From: Cohnella rhizosphaerae
GTDB taxonomy: Bacteria; Bacillota; Bacilli; Paenibacillales; Paenibacillaceae
Length of the DNA: 64,000 nucleotides
Assembly (NCBI RefSeq): GCF_029525575.1
Contig: NZ_JAPDIA010000007.1
Coordinates: 744,001-808,000, forward strand
Direction of reading: 5' to 3'
Each line of letters starts with the position of its first letter. Position 1 is the stretch's first letter. The notes under the pieces are model-generated. The model had not been told where the DNA came from. It did no database searches and saw only the letters and a list, made by a program, of their open reading frames with translations. The translations under genes were made by a program, and so were the position numbers. Positions 37,362 through 44,740 of the stretch are shown here, one piece after another.

Positions 37362-38957
37362 ATGCATCGCGTCATGATCGTCGAGGATGAGCCGATCGTG
37401 AGATACGGTATCCGGTCCATGATCGATTGGGACAAGATCGGCCTGCGGCTCGCGGGAGAGGCGGCCAACGGCAGGGAGGCGCTGGCGCTGATCGGGACCG
37501 AGCCGCCCGATATTCTCATTACCGATATCAAGATGCCCGTGATGGACGGGATCGAGCTGATCGCCGAGGTGCGCAAGACCGCGCCGGACATGAAAATTAT
37601 CATTTTGAGCAACCTCGAGGACTTCCAATACGCGAAGGAAGCGATCAAGCACGGCGTCTCCGAGTATTTGATCAAATCGGATATGATGCCGCGCGACTTC
37701 GAGCAGGCGCTGCTGAGCGTGAAGGACAAGCTGTATGCCTCGTCGCGCGGCGCGGAGGCTTCGGACCCGCAGGCGGAGCGCCTTCACAAAGAGCGGCTGC
37801 TGGCGGAGCTGGCGGACGGCGCGGCCTGCGACCCGGCCGAATGCGACGAGCGCGCCGCGCGGGCCGGGCTGGCTCCGATTCGCTCGGCTTATGTGCTGCT
37901 GATCAGTGTGCATTCGGCCGGGCAGGGCTTCGAGGAGCGGCAAGCGGCGGTCAGGGATGCGATCGGCCGGACATGGACGCCGGACGACGGCGATCATGAA
38001 GCGTTTGTCGACAAGCAAGGAGACGTCTGCGTCTTGTGCGACGCGGGCAAGCATGCGGCGGGAGCGGGGCTCGAACGCGTCAAGCGGCGCGCGGAGGCGC
38101 TGATTGGCTTGCTCCGGGACGAATGCGGCATGAAGGCGGCGATCGGCATCGGGGGGCGCATCGGGGCTTGGGCGGAGCTGAAGGCGTCCTACGCCCAGGC
38201 GGCGGAAGCCGCCAAGCAGAAAATGTTCCTCGGAAGCGGCCGCGTCATCGTCCACGGCGCCGACGACAAGCGCGTGCCGGCGGAGCACGCGGAGCCGATC
38301 CGCATCGGAACCAGCCAGATTCAGTCGATGGTGTACGCGTTCCAATCCGCCGAGCTCGCGGCGTACCTGGATACGCTGTTCGATCGGTTGTCCGTTCGCC
38401 GCGATCCCGATCTGGCGCATATCATCACCTTCGAGCTGCTCATGATCCTGACGACGCTATGGCCTGACGTGGCGAACGACGACCGTCAGGTGACGGAGCT
38501 GAAAAGGCAGTATTACGACCAGTTGTCCAGGCTGGAGACGGTCGAGGAGAGCAGGGCTTGGTTCAAGCAGTCGTTCGAAGCGCTGGTGCGGCATATCGCC
38601 GGCCTGTACAACAGCGACCGCAACAGCATCGTCAAGGCGACCCAGTATATCCGGCAATATTACGACCGCGAGATTTCGCTCCAATTCATAAGCGGCCTCG
38701 TGCACCTGAGCAAAAACTACTTCGCGAATTTGTTCAAGAAGGAAGTCGGCGAGAGCTTCCTCGAATACCTGACGCGGATTCGCATCGACAACGCCAAAGA
38801 GCTGCTCAGGCAAGAGATGAGAACGGGAGACGTCGGCAGTCTGGTCGGCATTCCGGATCCCAAGTACTTCTCGAAGGTGTTCAAAAAAATAACGGGGCTG
38901 TCTCCTTCGGAATATCGCGCCCTGCATCGGGACGCATCGAACGATATCGGGCCGTGA
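37362..38957 (+). CDS. Response regulator, YesN type (REC + AraC HTH)
   Basis: 531 residues. Receiver: VMIVEDEPIVRYGIRSMIDW, phospho-acceptor Asp in ILITDIKMPVMDG, switch Lys in YLIKSD. A central linker domain follows, then an AraC-type HTH at the C-terminus (SLQFISGLVHLSKNYFANLF... LVGIPDPKYFSKVFKKITGLSP). ATG 37362 has GGGAGGGAG upstream. It is the partner of the YesM kinase and likely controls the permease/lipoprotein genes of this cluster. Confidence 0.93.
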   Translation: MHRVMIVEDEPIVRYGIRSMIDWDKIGLRLAGEAANGREALALIGTEPPDILITDIKMPVMDGIELIAEVRKTAPDMKIIILSNLEDFQYAKEAIKHGVSEYLIKSDMMPRDFEQALLSVKDKLYASSRGAEASDPQAERLHKERLLAELADGAACDPAECDERAARAGLAPIRSAYVLLISVHSAGQGFEERQAAVRDAIGRTWTPDDGDHEAFVDKQGDVCVLCDAGKHAAGAGLERVKRRAEALIGLLRDECGMKAAIGIGGRIGAWAELKASYAQAAEAAKQKMFLGSGRVIVHGADDKRVPAEHAEPIRIGTSQIQSMVYAFQSAELAAYLDTLFDRLSVRRDPDLAHIITFELLMILTTLWPDVANDDRQVTELKRQYYDQLSRLETVEESRAWFKQSFEALVRHIAGLYNSDRNSIVKATQYIRQYYDREISLQFISGLVHLSKNYFANLFKKEVGESFLEYLTRIRIDNAKELLRQEMRTGDVGSLVGIPDPKYFSKVFKKITGLSPSEYRALHRDASNDIGP

Positions 38958-39012
38958 AGATTTGTAACCGTTTGCCGAACGGGAAAACGAATGAAAGGAG
39001 CGTGAGGGCGCG

Positions 39013-40293
39013 ATGCGAAAGCGCGCGGGTTTGCCGGCAATCTCGCTGTGCCTGCTGCTGACGGGCTGCTTCGGCGCGCCCGCGTCCGGCGGCGGCGTAT
39101 GGCCCGGAGCGAGCGAAGACAGCCCCGCGCCCGTGGTGCTGTCCTTCTGGAATCCGTTCGGCGGAGGAGAGGGCGAATTCGTCGAGCGCATTATCGGGGA
39201 CTTCAACGCTTCGCAGGATGCCGTGTTCGTGAAGCAGCTTCGCCTCGAGTCCAACGAATACTACGCCAGGCTCGGCACCGCGCTCTCCTTCGGCAGCGGA
39301 CCCGATGTCGCGGTCGTCCACGCCGACCGGCTGTCGCCGCTCGTCAAGGCGGGCCGCCTGTCGGAGCTTGACGGGCCGGCGGAGCAGGCCGGCTTTCGTT
39401 TTGACGAGATCGATGCGGCCAGCCTGCACAGCGTCGCGTTTGGCGGCAAGCATTATGCGATTCCGCTGGACACGCATTTTCATATGCTGTACTACAACAA
39501 AGACATTCTGGCGCAAGCCGGATTGCTCGGAGCGGACGAAACGCCCCGTCTCGGGGAAGCCACGCCCGAAGGCTTCGTGCGATCGTTGAAGCAGATCCGC
39601 GAACGGGTGCCCGGCGTGCAGCCCATGGCCGTGAACACGCCGTATTTTCAGGAGCCGTTTTTGGACCTGTACTACGAGGCGGGGGGCGATTTACTCAGCC
39701 CGGACGGCACCCGGGCGGCGATCGCGGGCGATGATGCCGTGCGGGTGCTCGCCTTCTACCAGCGGCTGTTCGCCGAAGGCTTGAGCGATCTGAACGACAA
39801 GACGCCTTGGGATTCCTTCGACCAAGGACGGGCGGGGCTGTGGTTCGGCGGCGTCTGGGAAGCGGGGCATTACCTGGCCAATCCTTCTTTAAACGTGGGC
39901 ATTATGCCGCTGCCGCCGATTTTCGGGAGCGAGGCGCATTGGGGCAGCTCGCACACGCTGGCGATCCCGGCTTACGCGACCGACGCGAAGCGCGACGCGG
40001 CCATGGCTTTTATTAAGTACTTTTCCGAGATCGGCAGCGTCGTGTGGGGAGAGGCGGGACATATCCCGGCCAATACGGCCGTTATGACAAGCGCGGCTTA
40101 TCAGGCGTTGCCTTATCGCAAGCTGTTCGTCCAATCGCAGCGGACCGTGAAGCCGGCGCCCCGGACGGACAAGTATGCGGCGTTGTTGACGGCCTTGTCG
40201 GAGGAGCTGCAGAGCATCATTCAGAACCGCGCGGAGCCGGCAAGCGGACTGGCTGCGGCGGAGCGGCGTCTGAACGAGATTTTGTCGAATTGA
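39013..40293 (+). CDS. Extracellular sugar-binding lipoprotein (family 1), paralogue 2
   Basis: 426 residues; lipobox LLLTGCF. The mature part tracks paralogue 1 closely: SFWNPFGGGEGEFVERII, VKQLRLESNEYYARLGTALS, GPDVAVVHADRLSPLVK, FWFGGVWEAG replaced by LWFGGVWEAGHYL. It follows the YesN gene by 55 bases and ends the operon at a strong terminator. Its role could be an alternative binding subunit, or a sensing partner for the YesM kinase as in other systems with an accessory binding protein. Confidence 0.9.
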   Translation: MRKRAGLPAISLCLLLTGCFGAPASGGGVWPGASEDSPAPVVLSFWNPFGGGEGEFVERIIGDFNASQDAVFVKQLRLESNEYYARLGTALSFGSGPDVAVVHADRLSPLVKAGRLSELDGPAEQAGFRFDEIDAASLHSVAFGGKHYAIPLDTHFHMLYYNKDILAQAGLLGADETPRLGEATPEGFVRSLKQIRERVPGVQPMAVNTPYFQEPFLDLYYEAGGDLLSPDGTRAAIAGDDAVRVLAFYQRLFAEGLSDLNDKTPWDSFDQGRAGLWFGGVWEAGHYLANPSLNVGIMPLPPIFGSEAHWGSSHTLAIPAYATDAKRDAAMAFIKYFSEIGSVVWGEAGHIPANTAVMTSAAYQALPYRKLFVQSQRTVKPAPRTDKYAALLTALSEELQSIIQNRAEPASGLAAAERRLNEILSN

Positions 40294-40342
40294 AAAGACG
40301 GCGCTCCCGAACCGCCAGGCGGCCGGGTGCGCCGTCTTTTGT
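40293..40342 (+). terminator. Rho-independent terminator of the sugar transporter/TCS operon
   Basis: Perfect 12-bp stem AAAAGACGGCGC (40293-40304) / GCGCCGTCTTTT (40329-40340). The following 270 bases to 40612 hold no gene I can support. Confidence 0.9.
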
Positions 40343-40612
40343 CGCGCACTGCGACGGGAGACGAACGAGAAAGTTGATGGGCCGGAGCCTGCTCGGGGCA
40401 GGGCGGCTATGCGGGCTTGCTGTGTCTAGGGTTCGTCTACCCGCGGATCGTACCGCCGTGATCGAAGCGCAGTCGGCAGCAGCGCCCGGGCGCGGTGCCC
40501 GGGAACGACGCGTCCAATGACCTCATGGCTTATTGTGTAATTAAACGCGTGCGCGCGCCGTCAAACGACAAATTGCGATTTTGGTCAAAAAAGGGAATCC
40601 ATGGCTTCTGCC

Positions 40613-40984
40613 CTAGCGAGGCGTCTCTCTCATGTCCACCGAGACCAGACGATCCTCCGCGTCGCTGAACCGAACGGTCACGTACACGCCGAACTCCCGG
40701 TCGGCCTGGCGGAGCCAAAGCTTGAACTTCTCCTCGCTAAGACCGCCTTCGAGCTGCGTTCTGCCGATGTGCGAATAATCGACCAGCGCCGCCTTCGGAT
40801 ACTTGTGCTTCGTCTCCTCGATCGCGATGAGGCTCCATTTGTGATAGGTCGTGTCCGCGGCGTCCGCGCGGCCGGCGCGAACCGCAAGGCCGATCCAGAC
40901 GGCGGCTGCCAGCAAGGCAATGCAGGCGACCAGGAAGCCTGGGCGAACCTTACCTGTTGCAGACTTGGAATAGTGTCGACTCAT
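40613..40984 (-). CDS. DUF3889 (YqzG/YhdC-like) small exported protein
   Basis: 123 residues. One N-terminal hydrophobic helix (FLVACIALLAAAVWIGLAV) anchors or exports it. The rest, YHKWSLIAIEETKHKYPKAA and FKLWLRQADREFGVYVTVRF, matches the DUF3889 family of Bacillales, function unknown. AAGGAGGT lies about ten bases before ATG 40984. Confidence 0.8.
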   Translation of the reverse strand: MSRHYSKSATGKVRPGFLVACIALLAAAVWIGLAVRAGRADAADTTYHKWSLIAIEETKHKYPKAALVDYSHIGRTQLEGGLSEEKFKLWLRQADREFGVYVTVRFSDAEDRLVSVDMRETPR

Positions 40985-41088
40985 CGTAGCTGCGACCTCC
41001 TTGATCGTCGGTTGCCGACCGTACCATTATGCCCCAACCGAAGCGGATGATGCCCAGCCGGTCGGGCGAGGCGCAGCGAAAATTAGGA

Positions 41089-41117
41089 TTGACACGGTTC
41101 GACCGCAGCAGCATAAT
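41089..41117 (+). promoter_or_regulatory. Sigma-A promoter of the leader RNA / Uma2 gene
   Basis: Perfect TTGACA (41089-41094), 17-bp spacer, CATAAT (41112-41117). The expected start is near 41124, only about 17 bases before a strong terminator hairpin. Confidence 0.65.
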
Positions 41118-41140
41118 ATTGGTAAATAAACGCACGGGGA

Positions 41141-41197
41141 AGCGCCCCGTCAGAGCCGCGCACGGGTCCGTGTCGCTTTGACGGGGCGCTTTTTTTA
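41141..41197 (+). terminator. Strong terminator hairpin between promoter and Uma2 gene
   Basis: Perfect 12-bp stem AGCGCCCCGTCA (41141-41152) / TGACGGGGCGCT (41179-41190) followed by a T-run; an inner stem CACG-GGTC-CGTG lies at 41161-41172. It stands in the 5' leader of the gene starting at 41216, so it could attenuate that gene or end a ~75-nt small RNA. Confidence 0.85.
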
Positions 41198-41215
41198 CCG
41201 TAGAGGGAGCGGGCC

Positions 41216-41899
41216 ATGAACGACGAGTACAAGAAGGGCAAGGCGGGCAAGGAGAGCAAGGCGGGTCAGGAGGGCAAGGAGACCAGGGAGACCAGGGAGA
41301 ACAAGGAGACCAGGGAGAGCAAGACGGACGAGGTTCGCGAGCAGATCGTGACCTACGAGATCTACGCGGACATGCCGGACGACGGCAATCGCTACGAGAT
41401 TTTTGACGGCAAGCTGGAGCTGATGTCCGGACCTAATATTTTTCATCAAGCGATCAGTGGCAAGTTGCATCTGCTCCTGCAAAGCTGTACCTCGGACTAC
41501 ATCGTGCTGTATTCGCCGCTGGACGTCATTTTGAGCAGGACCAACGTCATGCAGCCAGATCTTGTGCTCGTCAGCAAGGACCGCTGGGAAATCGTCAGCA
41601 AGCGAGGCGTGGAGGGCGCCCCGGATCTGGCCGTCGAGATTTTGTCGCCCGGCTCGCGCAAGCGCGATCGGGTGCGCAAGCATGCGGTCTACGAAAAGCA
41701 CGGCGTATCCGAGTACTGGATCGTCGACCCGACCGCGCGAACGCTGGAGCAGTTCATTCTCGTCGACGGACGCTACCGGGTAGGAGAGCTGTTCGAGGAA
41801 CAGGACCGGGTCGTCTCGGAGCGGTTCCCGTGCGTCTCCTTCGCGGTGGACGAGCTGTTTAAGGGCGACGTGCTGGAGCGGCTGGCCGCGCTGAACTGA
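41216..41899 (+). CDS. Uma2 family (DUF820) putative endonuclease
   Basis: 227 residues. PD-(D/E)xK-like fold typical of Uma2: YEIFDGKLELMSGPNIFHQ, MQPDLVLVSKDRW, GAPDLAVEILSPGS with the Asp and Glu, and KHAVYEKHGVSEYWIVDP. The first ~45 residues are an unusual Lys/Glu/Arg repeat (GKESKAGQEGKETRETREN). Family proteins are common in accessory DNA and rarely characterised. GAGGGAG lies seven bases before ATG 41216. Stand-alone, behind a promoter and terminator-like leader. Confidence 0.85.
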   Translation: MNDEYKKGKAGKESKAGQEGKETRETRENKETRESKTDEVREQIVTYEIYADMPDDGNRYEIFDGKLELMSGPNIFHQAISGKLHLLLQSCTSDYIVLYSPLDVILSRTNVMQPDLVLVSKDRWEIVSKRGVEGAPDLAVEILSPGSRKRDRVRKHAVYEKHGVSEYWIVDPTARTLEQFILVDGRYRVGELFEEQDRVVSERFPCVSFAVDELFKGDVLERLAALN

Positions 41900-42065
41900 G
41901 CGAAGCAGGCTAGCCTGTCCGGCGCTTAATCGAAGCGGAAGCCCGCGCAGGTCGACGGCGGGAGGCGGCACGGGCTGGCAAAAGCCTGCTTTGCAAGCCT
42001 TGCATGATGTACATTTGCAGGATAGCGCGAGAGGCATGCGGCGGTTTCTGTTTTTTACTGACGAC

Positions 42066-42686
42066 CTACTTCGCCACCGCAAACCGCAATACGGTCCGCA
42101 GCTTCTCCGGCGCCGTCCTGCGCGGATCGGAGATGTAAATTTCGCGATGCAGCTTGGACGCGCGCCGGCAGCCGGCCTCTTCGCAGAAGGCTTCCATGCG
42201 CTCGAAGCTGGCCGTCTCGTCGTCGTAGCTGCCGACGTGCATCATTTGACAGCTCGGGCCGTCCTCCATCGTCACGAATTTCAGCCTGTCGAGCAGCGGG
42301 TTCGGCTTCTTGGCCGCCGTTTTGCCGACAAAGTATCGGAACCCTTCCTCGGTCAAAAAGTCGGGCTGCCGGATCATGAGCGTATACTTCAGATTGCTTT
42401 TGTCCGAAGCGGGCCGCGTCAGATCCACCAGGCTCCATATCCCCTCCAGCGGATAGACCGTGTAGTCGTAGTAGCCCTCCGGCGCATCGCTTCCTTTATA
42501 CGACATTTTGACGGCGTAGCTCAGCGCGTACAGCGCTTCCGTCTCCTGCGCGAACGCGGGACGGTTCGGGTCCCCCTCGCCCTCGATGGCGACGAAGGGC
42601 ATGGCGGGCACGTCGAGGATGACAGGCTCCCCTTTAGGCAAATAGAGCGCTTTGTCGTGCTTTTTGTAGTCGATTTTAGCGGACAT
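42066..42686 (-). CDS. GyrI-like small-molecule-binding domain protein
   Basis: 206 residues of the GyrI-like/SOUL-type group (COG4832): KALYLPKGEPVILDVPAMPFVAIEG is cut here to its pattern DVPAMPFVAIEGEGDPN, then YTVYPLEGIWSL, KYTLMIRQPDFLT, HREIYISDPRRTAPEKLRTVLRF at the C-terminus. Members bind hydrophobic small molecules; there is no DNA-binding domain here. AAGGAGGT lies seven bases before ATG 42686. It is divergent from the DUF3900 gene. Confidence 0.82.
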   Translation of the reverse strand: MSAKIDYKKHDKALYLPKGEPVILDVPAMPFVAIEGEGDPNRPAFAQETEALYALSYAVKMSYKGSDAPEGYYDYTVYPLEGIWSLVDLTRPASDKSNLKYTLMIRQPDFLTEEGFRYFVGKTAAKKPNPLLDRLKFVTMEDGPSCQMMHVGSYDDETASFERMEAFCEEAGCRRASKLHREIYISDPRRTAPEKLRTVLRFAVAK

Positions 42687-42871
42687 GGACGGACCTCCTT
42701 GCTTGATTTAACGTTATCTTAAGGCACTTCCGGTGACAACGGGGTGTCAGCGGCGCCATCGAAAGCGCCCCGGGGCTGGACAAGCCCAAGCCGCGATCGG
42801 TACACTTGGCATAGGGCGGCGAGCGCCGCCGATCAGCGATCGATTCGATCAAAGCAGGGAGACCGTATCCA

Positions 42872-44252
42872 ATGAGATTTTCCATACAATATTTGTCCTT
42901 CTTCGTCATCCAGTCGGAGAGCGCCAAGGAGACCGACACGAACAAGCGGTACAAGCACTACAAAACGCTGGATCACTACGACTACGAGGATAGCGAGATC
43001 AAGTCGTTTCTCGACGAGGAGTTCACGCGGATCGCGAAGCGCAAGGCCGACGTGAACCCTGATACCGCAGCGGCGCCGACGAAGATCGGCCGCTTCGTCA
43101 TGGAGCCGGGGCAGGAGCCCGAGAGCAACCCGAACTACAATCTGTTCCAGCGGCTGCGCGTGGCCGCGACCAAGGAGCAGTTCCACTATGCCTGCGACGA
43201 CGTGCTGCGGAGCTATATGGACACGAGCGCGGTACGGGGCGGCGCGTTTATCGTGGCGGCGGCCAAGATCAACGAGCTGTTCGACGAGCCGTTCGTGTTC
43301 GTGCTGAAGTGCGACTTCGAATCGAAGATCGCCCGCATCTCCGACGAGCGCAGCCTGATCTCGAAGGTCGACATGGCGATCAGCGCGCGCAACATCAAGT
43401 CGATCCAGTATCCCCATATGCCTGAGGAGGGGATGCTCGAGCCTTACGAGCTCAAGATTCATCAGGCGTCGCACGCGCGCTACTTCGAGGACTTCCTGAA
43501 GTACGTCTCGTACGAGAAGTCGAAGCCGGAGATCGTGAACGATCAGGTTCTGGGCCTGGTGCAGGAATATATGGAGCGCAAATGGTCGGGAGACGGCGAG
43601 GAGGACGAGAGCGGCTATGCGGCGGACGGGGGGCGCGGGCGCGATGCCGGGCTTGGCGGCCGGTCCGGATGCCGGATGGCCCGCGGGCGACGGGGCCGGC
43701 GCGGATGCCGCCGGCGGACAAGGCGCATACGAGGCCGTTCGCGAGCGCGATCCGTCGGCGGAATCGGGCTACGGCGCGCCGGGCTATGACGCGGCGGGGT
43801 ATGGCGACGACGGCGGCGCATACGGCGGAGCGTATGGCGGCGGTCAGGGAGGCGGCTACGGTAGCGGAGGCGGAGGCTTGTCGCGGGCTGCGCGCGGCAG
43901 CGGGAGCTGGGCGCAGGAGGCGCGCGAGTTCGAGCTCTGGGCGGCCGGCGACAAGCGGCAGCTGCAGGAGAAGTGGACGCACGAGGACGTCATGGGGGCG
44001 ACCGCCCATATCGTCGAATACCAGCCGGATCTGGAACTGAAGTTCAAAGCCGACGATATCGCCGTCCGGGCCAAGATGAGCGACTACGGCGATTCGATCC
44101 ACATCGCCCGCATGAACGGCAAATACGTGCTGCTGATCGAGGCCGACGGGCTCCATTTCGAGAAAGGCATGTCCCCGATCGAGCTCCTCCACCCGGAGGA
44201 CATCGAGCAGGTGCTGGCCCGCATGCGCGGCCGCCCGCGCCCGGGGCATTAA
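42872..44252 (+). CDS. DUF3900/DUF3898 domain protein with Gly-rich linker (one frame error)
   Basis: 459 residues after correction. The N-terminal DUF3900 part (FSIQYLSFFVIQSESAKETD... GAFIVAAAKINELFDEPFVF) is about 235 residues. Then comes a Gly/Ala/Asp/Tyr-rich linker (YGAPGYDAAGYGDDGG style) and a C-terminal DUF3898-like part (WTHEDVMGATAHIVEYQPDL). The frame breaks inside the linker at G6 (43628-43633), one extra G. Function unknown; the family is confined largely to Paenibacillaceae and Bacillaceae, to my knowledge. Confidence 0.8.
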
Positions 44253-44354
44253 GGCGTTAACTTTCGGCAATGGTGAGCCCGGCCGTCCGCGTGTAGGATT
44301 TGTTTTATCTGGAGGCAGCAGCGATAGGGCGCAGACAAGAGGGAACGAAGTTCC

Positions 44355-44676
44355 GAGGCGAACAGCGGCGCTCCGGACCGTTATGCCTCAAAATTGCGCT
44401 ATGTCGTGGATAAGAGTTAGCGTCGGCGCGAACGCGGGAGCGACATGTCCCGCATAGCGCAAAAATGCGCTATGTTGCGGATGCAACTTATCGTGTCGGC
44501 GCGAACGCGGGAGCGTCATGGCCCGCATAGCGCAAAAATGCGCTATGTTGCGGATGCAACTTAGTGTGTCGGCGCGAACGCGGGAGCGACATATCCCGCA
44601 TAGCGCAAAAATGCGCTATGTTGCTCGCTTGGGGACTAGTGCTGCGAGGCGAATAGCGGCGCTCCGGACCGTTATG
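44355..44676. repeat. 73-bp tandem repeats with 9-bp hairpins, flanked by 31-bp direct repeats
   Basis: Three units carry the perfect inverted repeat CATAGCGCA-AAAA-TGCGCTATG at 44453-44474, 44526-44547 and 44599-44620, exactly 73 bp apart, with GTCGGCGCGAACGCGGGAGC between. A diverged half unit (AAAATTGCGCTATG) precedes at 44390. The block is bounded by direct copies of a 31-bp sequence opening GAGGCGAACAGCGGCGCTCC (44355-44385 and 44646-44676, one difference). No coding content is supported. Confidence 0.88.
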
Positions 44677-44740
44677 TCGCTGGATAGGCAACGGTCAGGT
44701 TTTAAAAGAAATTCATTTACTCCGAAGTCGAGGTATGCAT

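Noticed and set aside
40343..40612. Gene in the gap after the sugar transporter operon
   Set aside because: Frames there are run-ons or shadows without ribosome sites or family features.
41141..41197. Riboswitch in the Uma2 leader
   Set aside because: Only a simple nested hairpin with a U-run is visible; no conserved aptamer sequence that I recognise and no competing anti-terminator.
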